This document shows positions 17,677 to 26,231 of a stretch of 64,000 nucleotides of DNA, in pieces. The position numbers and the translations under genes are program-made. Under the pieces are notes generated by a model. The model saw only the letters and a program-made list of their open reading frames with translations, ran no database searches and was not told where the DNA came from. Source of the DNA: Bacillota bacterium (GTDB lineage Bacteria; Bacillota; SHA-98; UBA4971); contig JASEJE010000001.1 of assembly GCA_030024085.1 (NCBI GenBank), positions 62,001-126,000 of the forward strand, given 5' to 3'. Position 1 is the stretch's first letter. The number at the start of each line of letters is the position of its first letter.

Positions 17677-20113
17677 CTTCGCGTCCGGCCAGGTACAGGA
17701 GAACGAGCGAGGGGTACAGCACGAGCAACGCAGCCGCGACGATGCCGGAATCGTTGGCGAGGATAGCCACGGCCGCAGCGACGAGGCAGGCGGCCAGGGA
17801 CGATGTAAACCCAGGGTGAGCCCTCATGAGCTTCTTTGCGAGTCCCACCGGCCGCACCCACAGGACGGCCACGGCGCCGAGAAATGCGAGGAGCGCGCGG
17901 GTCCATACAGTGTACCGGATGAGCTTGAGGCTCATGGATACCTTGCGCCGCACGATGTCGACGAGCGCCCCGGGGCCCCCGACCCACACGGCGCGGGCCG
18001 CGCGGCCCCAGTGGGAGACAGGCCCGCCCGGTCGCAGAGCGTCGGCGACGGAGACCCCCGCAACGAGGACCAGCGCGAGGGCAGCGACCACCGCGACTTC
18101 GCGGCGGGTGACCCGTCGTCCCAGGAACAGCGTGTACGCCACAGCGAACCCGGCCGCAGCGGTCAGAGTGCCCCCCATATTGGCGCCCAGCGTCGGAGAG
18201 GCAAGCACCAGGAGCGCCGCGACGAAGACGGCGCCGATGCCTGCAAGGACCGTGCCGCGCCCCGCGGGCCGCGCCCCGCGGGCGCGCAGCGCGTCGAGCG
18301 AAAGACCGCTTCCGGCGATGAGGGAGCCGACCAGCACGCCCATGTACTCGTTGCCTATCCCGTAGAACCTGGCCCCTCCTATGGGGTCGTAGCCCAGCAC
18401 GGACTTTTGCATGAGCCTGGCTCCCAGGAGCGCGTCGCAGACGATTGCAAGCCCTGTGGCGAGGTACACGCCAGCGAAGGCCCGCGGCGCCGAACCGCAC
18501 GCGGCCCGAGCGGCAATGCATACGGCAAGCGACAGAACCACGAGCCAGGAGGCTGCGGCGAGGAGGCCTGCCGGACGAACGAGCGGCAGGATGAGCATGG
18601 CGAAAGGCACGCCGCCGATGGCGAAAAGGAGCGCCCATACGGCCTGGGTGACCCGGGGTCCCCATCCGCCCCGCCTGAACCCGCCCGAAGCGCCCGCGGG
18701 GCGCGGGGCACCCGGGGCACCCGGGACGCCTTGAAATGCCAGCGATGGGACGGTGGCGGGCCGAGATCCGGCGCGCCTCACGGCGGTAACGGCGATGACG
18801 GCGAGCGCGGCCAGGGCGACGATGATCTGAAAGCCCACGAATGTCTTGAGAAGGGGTGCTCTCACGAGGTAGGTCGATGCGATTTCATCATGCATGGACA
18901 ACAGCCGGTCAAGTGCCAGGGCATCTCCCTCAACGCGCATGGGAGTTCCGAGGATCCACGGCGGCTGCTTCACTTCGAGCCACGACAGGACTGATGCGGC
19001 TATATCAGTGCTGGCTACAAGGCCACTGCGCCTCGTGGTGGGCGACGTCAGAAGCCCGGGACCACGAGGCCCTTCCGGGCCGCCTGGCACGCCCGGCACG
19101 CCCGGGCCGGCCACTACGATCGGCGCCAGGCTGTGTCCTGAGGCGACCTCCCTCGCGGCGGGCGTGGGAGCAAGCACGACGAGCGCGGTGTTTGCAAGGT
19201 CCAGGGACTCGACCAGCAGGCCGACCAGCGCGTCAGCCTGCGACACTGCGAACCGCCTGGCGGTCTCGTACGCCGCCTCGGTGAGAAGCCCGGCTGCGAG
19301 GTACCGCTCGACGCGGGCCGTATCACCCGACTCGACCACGATGAGATCTGCTTCCCCGCCTATCAGGGCGTCTTTCACGCGCGCGGCGAGCCGGCTTGTG
19401 TCAGTTGCGATGCCGCCGGGGAAAACCGGCCTTCTGACGGCCATCGCGCGCCCCACGTCGCCAACGCTGACGACACCGTGGGAGTCCATGGCTATCGCCG
19501 CTGCGTACCGGCCGGGGTGACCCGGGGTATCGGAGTTCCCGAAGACTGCCGTCCTCTTCCCCGCCTGCCTCAAGGCTTCACCGAGGGCGCCGGGCATGAT
19601 GTGGTAGCTCGCGTCGGAGTTGCACCGGGCGATAAGGGCGATATAGGGATGCACGACGGTTCCCGACGGCGGCGGGACGGTCCCCGTGTTTCGGGCGAGT
19701 GTGACGGCGGCCGCAGCGCCTTCCACTGCCTCGTCCCAGTTGAAGGCATGCCCTGCCTCGGGCGGGCCCTGCGCCCTCGTGCCCGCGCCGAGCGTCACGT
19801 ATGTGTGCTCCGGCTGGAGGGTTTTCGCCGTGCGCGCGTTCATGAGCCCGACCGCGCCCGTCGAGGCGAGCGTCCACAGGTTGGGTGCGAGCGCCGGGTC
19901 GATGTCCCTGAGCGATAGCGCATCCACCAGCACGATGACTACGCGGATCGCGGCAGGAACCCGGGGCGCGCCCGGCGCGCCCGAGGCCGACGTTGACGGG
20001 GACAGGGCCAGCAGGGCGCATGCCGCCCCCAGGAAGAGTAAGGCAGGCCGTCGTAATGAGCACGGCCATCGCTGGTGGCGCGACCCGCGCCGTACGCCCG
20101 GCGTCCACAGCAT
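17669..20113 (-). CDS. AlkP-superfamily-fold multi-spanning membrane protein
   Basis: About 814 residues from the ATG at 20113 (the open frame continues to 20278, start uncertain). After a signal or anchor (PALLFLGAACALLALSPSTSA) comes an alkaline-phosphatase-like extracellular domain: VVIVLVDALSLRDIDPALAPNLWTLAS with a metal Asp, then HTYVTLGAGTRA. The C-terminal half has about ten membrane helices. Similar two-part proteins occur next to glycosyltransferases in thermophilic Firmicutes; substrate unknown. Two short collagen-like Gly-X-Pro linkers are unusual (GVPGVPGGPEGPRGPG and GVPGAPGAPRPAG). The stop lies in repeat copy D. Confidence 0.7.
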   Translation of the reverse strand: MLWTPGVRRGSRHQRWPCSLRRPALLFLGAACALLALSPSTSASGAPGAPRVPAAIRVVIVLVDALSLRDIDPALAPNLWTLASTGAVGLMNARTAKTLQPEHTYVTLGAGTRAQGPPEAGHAFNWDEAVEGAAAAVTLARNTGTVPPPSGTVVHPYIALIARCNSDASYHIMPGALGEALRQAGKRTAVFGNSDTPGHPGRYAAAIAMDSHGVVSVGDVGRAMAVRRPVFPGGIATDTSRLAARVKDALIGGEADLIVVESGDTARVERYLAAGLLTEAAYETARRFAVSQADALVGLLVESLDLANTALVVLAPTPAAREVASGHSLAPIVVAGPGVPGVPGGPEGPRGPGLLTSPTTRRSGLVASTDIAASVLSWLEVKQPPWILGTPMRVEGDALALDRLLSMHDEIASTYLVRAPLLKTFVGFQIIVALAALAVIAVTAVRRAGSRPATVPSLAFQGVPGAPGAPRPAGASGGFRRGGWGPRVTQAVWALLFAIGGVPFAMLILPLVRPAGLLAAASWLVVLSLAVCIAARAACGSAPRAFAGVYLATGLAIVCDALLGARLMQKSVLGYDPIGGARFYGIGNEYMGVLVGSLIAGSGLSLDALRARGARPAGRGTVLAGIGAVFVAALLVLASPTLGANMGGTLTAAAGFAVAYTLFLGRRVTRREVAVVAALALVLVAGVSVADALRPGGPVSHWGRAARAVWVGGPGALVDIVRRKVSMSLKLIRYTVWTRALLAFLGAVAVLWVRPVGLAKKLMRAHPGFTSSLAACLVAAAVAILANDSGIVAAALLVLYPSLVLLYLAGREAE

Positions 20114-20295
20114 ACGAGGCGCGCGCAGTGCGGTCGGGGCTTGCAGTACAGGCTGCGGCCATGGCGCGCGTCGCGCGAGGTGGGCCGGCGCCTTGAGCCA
20201 TCTAGCCGGACTGGACCCACGGCGCTTTCCAGGTGCGTTTGGACGCGGCGCGCAAGAGGACTGGCGCGGGTCTTGCACGACGCTCCCCTCCCTCC

Positions 20296-21549
20296 CTACC
20301 CTCTCACGCGTATGGAGAGCCTCTTGCGCTCAGCGAGGGCCTCGTAGTATACTTCCTGCGTTGCCCGCACCATTCCTTCCACCGCGAACTTCCGCTGGAC
20401 CTCGGCCTGCGCCTGTTCCGCCATGCGGGCCGCCTCGTGCCTGCGGAGCAATGCATCCCGAAGACAACAGGTAAGCGCGAGCGGGTCGCCTGGTGCCGCC
20501 AGCCATCCCGTCCCGGGTGTGACGGTCTCTTCCGCTCCCGGAATCCTCGACGCAACAACCGGAACCCCCGCAGCCATCGCTTCAACGAGTGATAACGACA
20601 TACCCTCGGAGAGGCTTGGAAGCACAAAGACATCGATGGCCCTGTAGAAGCACGTAATGTCCTCGATGAACCCCAGGAACCGCACCTGGTCCGATATCGC
20701 CAGTGAGGCGGCGAGCATCTGGAGATCACCACGAGCCGGGCCATCCCCGGCCACAAGGACCTCCGGTCGCAGGCCCCACCCGCGGAGGCGTGCGACCGCG
20801 TGGAGCAGCACGCCCACGCCCTTGTCCGGGATCAGCCGGGTGACGGTGCCCACCACCGCCTTCCCGGGAGCGCACGCGAATACGCGCCGCGCTTCCGCCG
20901 CTCTCTCGGGTGTAGGCGGCCATGCTCCTCTTATGAAGCAGTCGAGGGCCACGCCGTTCGGAACGTGCCTCACCTTGTCAGGCCCAAGGCCTGGGATGCG
21001 CGCATACTCGTCCCGGAGCGCGCGCGACACGGCGATCACGCGGTCGGTGACGTGCGCGAGGGCCCGCTCGAGGTAGCCGCACAGGCGTCCCTCCCGGGTG
21101 CTCTGCGTTCTCGAAAGGACTGAATTGTGGACAGTGTAGACGATGGCCGGCCTGCCCCCGGGACCGCAGTCCGGCGCCCCTGTCCCCCATCGCGCCCAGC
21201 GGGAGAGGCCGGAGGTGCGCTCAAGGAAGCGCGCGGCCGCCCTGCCCACCACCGACGCCTTGAACCCATGGAGGTGGCATATGTCCGGCCGGACGCGGCG
21301 GATGAGGCGCGCCAGCATGAGTGCCGCGGCGACGTCCCTGTGCGGGGCGGGGTCACCGTGTATGGCGACACGTTCGTATCTCCCGCAGCACCGTTCGAGG
21401 CACGCGGCGATGTGGGCATCCTCAGGAGCGGCGACGACCACCTCGAACCTGTCGCGGTCCATGCGCTCCACCAGGCTCATAACGTGCGTCCTCATACCGC
21501 CGCCCGATGGCCTCAACACATGAAGAACCCGGACCCTATCCCGCAACAT
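20296..21549 (-). CDS. Glycosyltransferase family 4 (GT-B)
   Basis: 417 residues from the ATG at 21549 (MLRDRVRVLHVLRPSGGGMRTHV), which has GAGGTG five bases upstream. The start overlaps the hydF remnant by 14 bases. The N-terminal GT4 domain has the glycine loop SGGGMRTHV; the C-terminal GT1 domain has VGTVTRLIPDKGVGVLLHA, then PSLSEGMSLSLVEAMAAGVPVVAS, the nucleotide-sugar binding E-x7-E region. It transfers a sugar to a lipid or polysaccharide, probably for envelope glycans with the neighbouring AlkP-like protein. Confidence 0.88.
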   Translation of the reverse strand: MLRDRVRVLHVLRPSGGGMRTHVMSLVERMDRDRFEVVVAAPEDAHIAACLERCCGRYERVAIHGDPAPHRDVAAALMLARLIRRVRPDICHLHGFKASVVGRAAARFLERTSGLSRWARWGTGAPDCGPGGRPAIVYTVHNSVLSRTQSTREGRLCGYLERALAHVTDRVIAVSRALRDEYARIPGLGPDKVRHVPNGVALDCFIRGAWPPTPERAAEARRVFACAPGKAVVGTVTRLIPDKGVGVLLHAVARLRGWGLRPEVLVAGDGPARGDLQMLAASLAISDQVRFLGFIEDITCFYRAIDVFVLPSLSEGMSLSLVEAMAAGVPVVASRIPGAEETVTPGTGWLAAPGDPLALTCCLRDALLRRHEAARMAEQAQAEVQRKFAVEGMVRATQEVYYEALAERKRLSIRVRG

Positions 21550-22330
21550 TCCTGCACCTCGGCACCAGCGCTCTCCGCGCCGGTCCTTCCCGATTTGCCC
21601 CGGGCGCGTCCAAGAGAGCGCCGCAGCCCGCACTATAGGTTGCGCCCTTGGCTATGCGGATATGCCCGCCCGTCCCGAGAGAGAGCTGTCCGGTACGCCC
21701 GCAGTGCACCACGAGGTCGAAGCTCCCAAGGTCGTCGGGGAACCCCGTGCCTGCGGACCACGAGAAGTCTTGCCTGCCGTCGACTTTGCGCTCGAGCCAC
21801 GCCGGGATCTTGACCCTGCCGATGTCGTCCTTCAGCGCACCTATCCCCTGCCCCGTTTTCGAGCTTACTGGCACGAGGCCAAGCGCAAGTTCCCCGCCCC
21901 AGACGTCGAGTGTCGCGGCATCCCAACCGGAGTTCTGACTTGCGAGGTCCATCTTGTTCGCCACCCCGATCACCGGGATACCGCGCTCGCGTATCTCGGC
22001 CGCGATCGAGCGCTCGTAATCCCCGACACCACGCGTCGCGTCCACCACCACGATGGCAAGATCCGACTTCGCCAGCACCTGCCTGGTCTGCTGCACCCGC
22101 AGCTCGCCGAGTTCTCCAGTGTCGTCTAGCCCGGCGGTATCGATGATGACCACAGGCCCGACCGGGAGGATCTCCATGGCCTTGTACACAGGGTCGGTGG
22201 TGGTGCCCGGCACGTTAGATACGAGGGCGATGTCCTGGTTCGTGAGGGCGTTTATGAGGCTCGATTTCCCCGCGTTCCGGCGGCCGAATATGGCTATGTG
22301 CAGCCTGTTGCTGCGAGGAGTGGACTGCAC
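21536..22330 (-). pseudogene. hydF: HydF remnant: GTPase intact, dimerisation domain and cluster ligands lost
   Basis: HydF is the GTPase scaffold on which HydE and HydG build the [FeFe]-hydrogenase 2Fe cluster; normal length is about 400 residues. This frame has 264. The GTPase domain is complete (GRRNAGKSS, GTTTDPVY, DTAGLDD, NKMD, VSSKTGQG). It then jumps from GIGALKD straight into DIGRVKIPAWL, omitting about 120 residues of dimerisation domain and the first cluster ligands (CTHH in relatives). After DLVVHCG the normal second ligand and NRRE segment are missing and unrelated residues follow. The GTG at 22330 has AAGGGGGAG upstream; an ATG at 22378 lies inside the neighbouring repeat and is not favoured. 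Confidence 0.8.
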
Positions 22331-22349
22331 GTGTACTCCCCCTTCAGGA

Positions 22350-22562
22350 CTAAGTATGGCGCCATAAGTTTGCGCCATCTTCCCTGACGGTGTTGGGGTT
22401 GCCGGTGCTTGCTAGGGCGGGGCGTCGAGAATTTGGCTAGCCTCAAGCGCCAAATTCGAACGAGGCGCGCCGCGAGCGCGCCGTCCCCGGAGGGCAACAC
22501 CGGCAACCCTGGACAGGACTCACCCGCTGAGAAGTAGCGCGAACTTGTGGCGATGTACCTAG
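22350..22562 (-). repeat. Foldback element, full copy A (213 bp)
   Basis: Imperfect terminal inverted repeats: left CTAAGTATGGCGCCATAAG, right (read inward) CTAGGTACATCGCCACAAG. Inside is a second inverted pair, GGTTGCCGGTG / CACCGGCAACC, and a central hairpin GAATTTGGC / GCCAAATTC. It is about 90% identical by eye to the copy at 61803 and lies between hydG, whose stop codon 22559-22561 is in the terminus, and hydF, whose Shine-Dalgarno lies just outside the left end. No transposase gene is present. Confidence 0.92.
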
Positions 22563-24205
22563 AAGTAAAGATCTCGCTCTCCCTGCTCCAGCCTGGCGAG
22601 GCGTGCCACGGTCTCCTGCCGCACCTTCGGCGACGGGATCATCTCGAGATGCTGCCTTATGGCCTCCTCCCCCACTTGCCTGGTCTCGTCCGATGCGTAG
22701 TCGAGCAGGTACTCCTTGAACGTCAGGATGGCGTTGGGCTGGCAGAGGTTCTGGATCTCGCCGGTCTTGGCGAACTGCATGAACCTGTCGCCGGTGCGGC
22801 CCTTTCTATAGCAGGCCGTGCAGTAGCTCGGGATGTAGCCCGAGCGGGCGAGGCTTGCGATGATCTGGTCGGGGCTGCGGTGGTCGTCCACGGCGAACTG
22901 GGCGCTGTCGCAAGTCACGTCTTGCGTTGCGGCTCCGGCCACGTCCGCCGCCACGGCGGCTGTACCGGTAGTGGCCTCGGCAGTGCGAGCGCCGGTACCA
23001 GAGCCAGAGCCAGAGCCAGAGCCAGTGCCAGTGCCGACGGCAATGCCGATGCCGGTTTCAGTCGCCATGGTGGCGCCAGGGGCGGGGGCGGCAGTGGCAG
23101 TGCCGAAGCCCGTGGCAGCATGTGCGGCGTCCCTCGCGTCGCAGGGCTTTTGGTCGGCGCCATCGTGGTCATCCTTCCTGTAAGCCCCGACGCCGGTGCG
23201 CGACCCTGCACTGATCTGGGAGATGCCCACCGCGAAGACCTCGTCGCGGAACCCCGGTCGCTCCCGCGTCGAGAGGATCATTCCGGTATACGGGACGGCC
23301 AGGCGCAGGATGCCGACGAGCTTCTTGAAGTCCCTGTCGCTCACGAGGTGCGGGAACCTTTCGAGTGTGACGCCGCGCGCAGGTCTTAGCCTCGGGACGG
23401 AAATCGTGTGCGGGCCCACGCCGAACGTCGTGTCGAGGTGGATCGCGTGGTAGAGTAGGCCCAGGACCTCGAACTTGTAGTCATGCAGGCCGAACAGGGC
23501 GCCGATGCCCACGTCGTCGATGCCCGCTTCCATGGCGCGGTCCATGGCACCAAGGTGCCAGTCGTAGTCGGCCTTCGGGCCGGATGGATGCATCGCCGCA
23601 TAGGTAGGCCGGTGATAGGTCTCCTGGAACAGCACATAGGTGCCGATCTTCGCGGCCTTGAGGCGCCTGTAATTCTCTACGGTGGTAGCGGCGATGTTCA
23701 CGTTGACACGGCGGATGCTCCCGTTGTCAAGCCTCGTCGCGTAGATGGTTTCGATGACCTCTTCGATATAGTCCATCGGGCAGTTCACAGGGTCTTCGCC
23801 GCACTCGAGAGCAAGACGCTTGTGCCCCATGGATTCGAGCACCCTGACTTCCTCGACGACTTCGTCTTTCGTAAGACGGCGCCGGGCGAAGTCGTTGTCG
23901 CGGCGGTAGCCGCAGTAAACGCAGTTGTTCACGCAGAAGTTCGAGAAGTACAGCGGCGCAAAGAGGACCAGGCGCTTGCCGTATATTCGTTCCTTCACCT
24001 CGTGTGCGGCCCTGTAGAGAATCTCGAGAGCCTCATCGCGCGTGGCATTGAGAAGCCTCGCTACTTCGCGCGGGGAGAGGCCCTTGGCCTCGCGTGCCTT
24101 GTCAGCAATGTCCTGGACTTCACGGACATCGGGTTCGGTTGCGTCCTCGAGAAGGCCCATAATCTCGCCGTGCGGGATGAAATCATACGTCAGTCTCTCC
24201 TTCAC
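22559..24205 (-). CDS. hydG: HydG, [FeFe]-hydrogenase maturase (tyrosine lyase)
   Basis: A 548-residue radical SAM enzyme that cleaves tyrosine and delivers Fe(CO)(CN) units for the hydrogenase cofactor. The SAM cluster motif is CVNNCVYCGYRRDN at about 90-103 (C-x3-C-x2-C); the auxiliary cluster site is YCTACYRKGRTGDRF with a later Cys in NLCQPNAIL. The ending GERDLYF is the family's normal terminus. Relatives are about 460-475 residues. Here a low-complexity insertion of roughly 90 residues (about 342-432, Thr/Gly/Ala-rich with Thr-Gly/Ser-Gly dipeptides) separates ISAGSRTGVGAY from VDDHRSPDQIIASL. The stop codon lies in the terminus of repeat copy A. Confidence 0.92.
   Translation of the reverse strand: MKERLTYDFIPHGEIMGLLEDATEPDVREVQDIADKAREAKGLSPREVARLLNATRDEALEILYRAAHEVKERIYGKRLVLFAPLYFSNFCVNNCVYCGYRRDNDFARRRLTKDEVVEEVRVLESMGHKRLALECGEDPVNCPMDYIEEVIETIYATRLDNGSIRRVNVNIAATTVENYRRLKAAKIGTYVLFQETYHRPTYAAMHPSGPKADYDWHLGAMDRAMEAGIDDVGIGALFGLHDYKFEVLGLLYHAIHLDTTFGVGPHTISVPRLRPARGVTLERFPHLVSDRDFKKLVGILRLAVPYTGMILSTRERPGFRDEVFAVGISQISAGSRTGVGAYRKDDHDGADQKPCDARDAAHAATGFGTATAAPAPGATMATETGIGIAVGTGTGSGSGSGSGTGARTAEATTGTAAVAADVAGAATQDVTCDSAQFAVDDHRSPDQIIASLARSGYIPSYCTACYRKGRTGDRFMQFAKTGEIQNLCQPNAILTFKEYLLDYASDETRQVGEEAIRQHLEMIPSPKVRQETVARLARLEQGERDLYF
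22998..23033. repeat. Six 6-bp tandem repeats inside hydG
   Basis: Four CCAGAG units followed by two CCAGTG units, in frame, encoding the Gly-Ser/Gly-Thr dipeptide run in the hydG insertion. Slippage at this tract could explain growth of the insert. Confidence 0.85.
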
Positions 24206-24445
24206 GGTATGTCACCTCCGGCTCTGTTGTCTCTCTCCAGCGTGCTACATGATCGCAGCAACTGCTACGAACGCTACGCATGTGCAACCGCAGGAATCAC
24301 GACCGCTCCTCTGCGCGGCCCTCTTCCGGAATATCGACCGCAAGCGCTGTCCCCGGCCTCATACGGAGACTCCACCTCCCTGCCCAGGGCCTACCCCCAG
24401 GCGTATGCGCCCCGGAGGGTGATACCCCGCCCCCTACCCTGTCTG

Positions 24446-25654
24446 CTATTTGCAGCCGCTGTCGCCGCCACCCCTGCCGCCGCCCAGGGCTGTCTCCGCC
24501 GACTGGCCGCGACGGCCGACGGAAGCCGCCGAATGTCCGGCAGCCCACGCAGGCTTCGGGCTGTGGCCGCAGGTGTGCGACACCTGTCGGCCAAGGCCTG
24601 AAAGCAGGGCGCGGATCTGGGCGAGTCCACCGTCGTCCGGTGCGGCGAGCGCAATGCTCCCAGGGTATATCTCGTACAGGCGCCGGAATTCCAGCGGCGT
24701 GACGTTGGGCATGACAACGTTAGCACCGCACTCAAGGCCCATCCGCCTTCCGTCAGGGTGCAGCGTGGCAAGGGCGGTGGTCGCGGGAAGGTGCGCAAGC
24801 GGCAGCACGAGCCTTGCTACAGCGAGTGTCCTGAGGGACATGCTGAGGTCCCCTGGCGGGCGGGAGGCAAGCGGCGTGTCCGGGTGGGGTATGAATGGCC
24901 CTATCCCCGCCATCTCCACGTCGAGACTGCGCAGGAGCATGATATCCTTCGCGAGCGTACGCGCGGTCTGACCCGGAAGGCCGACGATATTGCCCGATCC
25001 AACCTGGAACCCGAGGCCGCGAAGGTGCGCGAGACATTCGAGCCGGCCCTCCAGGGTCATGCCCGGATGAAGGCGGCTGTATAGGCCGGGATCAGCGGTC
25101 TCGTGCTTGAGGAGGAACCTATCGGCCCCAGCTCGCCTCATGATCGCGTATTCCTGCCGCGAGCGCTCGCCCACGGAGAGCGTCACCGCCACGTCGACTG
25201 CCTGCTTGATGCCCTCGACCATACGCGCGATGTCTTCGGCGCGGTAGTGGAGATCGTCGCCTGACTGGAGCACGATCGTCCTGTATCCTGCCGCCGCCGC
25301 CCTTGCCGAGACTTGCACGATCTCGTCGACGCTCATCCGGTAGCGCACGAGCCTTCTGTTGTCGCGCCGGAGGCCGCAATACACGCAGTTCCGCACGCAG
25401 TAGTTGGAGAACTCGATGATGCCGCGAAGATGCACGGCGTCGCCCATGAACCCCCGTCGCACTTCATCTGCAAGGGCAAAGAGGGTCCGCTGTTCCCCGG
25501 GACCTGCCTCGAGCAGGGCAACGATGTCGCCCTCGGTGAAACCCGCCCCCAGGAGTGGACCTGGGGCGGTGTCGGCGCCCAATGCATTGGGCTTCTCGGA
25601 TCCCAGAGCCTCCTGCACTTTCCTGATTGCGCTTGCGAAGCCGTATCCGCTCAT
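24446..25654 (-). CDS. hydE: HydE, [FeFe]-hydrogenase maturase radical SAM protein
   Basis: 402 residues. HydE makes the dithiolmethylamine-bearing diiron precursor with HydG and HydF. The SAM cluster motif is CVRNCVYCGLRRDN at about 86-99, preceded by HLRGIIEFSNY, a HydE signature. Later HETADPGLYSRLHPG, GSGNIVGLPGQT and ECGANVVMPNVTP match the HydE/BioB-type barrel. After YEIYPGS and the final core helix there is an extra tail of about 45 Gly/Ser/Arg-rich residues, probably a drifted 3' end. The 240-base gap to hydG contains no gene. Confidence 0.92.
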   Translation of the reverse strand: MSGYGFASAIRKVQEALGSEKPNALGADTAPGPLLGAGFTEGDIVALLEAGPGEQRTLFALADEVRRGFMGDAVHLRGIIEFSNYCVRNCVYCGLRRDNRRLVRYRMSVDEIVQVSARAAAAGYRTIVLQSGDDLHYRAEDIARMVEGIKQAVDVAVTLSVGERSRQEYAIMRRAGADRFLLKHETADPGLYSRLHPGMTLEGRLECLAHLRGLGFQVGSGNIVGLPGQTARTLAKDIMLLRSLDVEMAGIGPFIPHPDTPLASRPPGDLSMSLRTLAVARLVLPLAHLPATTALATLHPDGRRMGLECGANVVMPNVTPLEFRRLYEIYPGSIALAAPDDGGLAQIRALLSGLGRQVSHTCGHSPKPAWAAGHSAASVGRRGQSAETALGGGRGGGDSGCK

Positions 25655-26231
25655 TCGTGGCCTTCTCCTCTCGCGGTCTCGGCGAGGGCGCAGGCAGCAC
25701 CGTATGCTGGCCTGGACGCACGGGCGCGTGCGTCCTTGCTTCTTCCGCGTCCTGCCTGTCCGGCCGTCCCGCCGTGCTCCTCACCGTCTATCCACCCTTC
25801 TCAACCTGCTGGCGCAGCCCTGCGCCGCGTCGGTCCGGTAGGCATCGCCGTCTCTTCGCGACGTTGCGCGCGATGACGATGGGTGGGAGCGGATTGCATG
25901 CATAGGGCCCGCCTCCCTGCGGGAGGCGGGCCCTCGAGATCGAGCCAGCTGACTAGTGGCGACGCTATCTCGACCCTCCCCTTGCGCTCAGGCAACCCCT
26001 CCACTCAGGGATGGCGAAAACCTCTTCAGTTGACCCCGGCACACGCCGCACGCCCTCCGGCCCGGGCCATGCCGCGTTCCGGCAGGCACCCCGACCGTCA
26101 GGATCCTATCGATTGTGCGCCCTTTCACATGCATTCTACTCGAGATGTTCGGCGAAATCAACCACCAGGCGGCAAGTCGGCAAGTCGTAGACCGTAAACC
26201 CGGCGGGCTCTGAACGGGGCGATTGCGTCGG
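25655..26231. other. Gene-free stretch upstream of hydE
   Basis: No reading frame here looks coding. It contains one strong palindrome (annotated at 25905). A promoter for hydE would be expected near 25660-25760, but I cannot point to good hexamers. Confidence 0.5.
25905..25933. terminator. Perfect 13-bp GC hairpin
   Basis: GGGCCCGCCTCCC, loop TGC, GGGAGGCGGGCCC. The stem is very stable but no T-run follows on either strand. It lies between the coiled-coil gene and hydE, both on the minus strand, and could insulate the hyd operon. Confidence 0.5.

Noticed and set aside
22350-22562. Covariation proof for the central hairpin of the foldback element
   Set aside because: Copies A and C keep the stem (C through one G-T pair), but copy B has a mismatch; three copies are too few to claim compensatory change.
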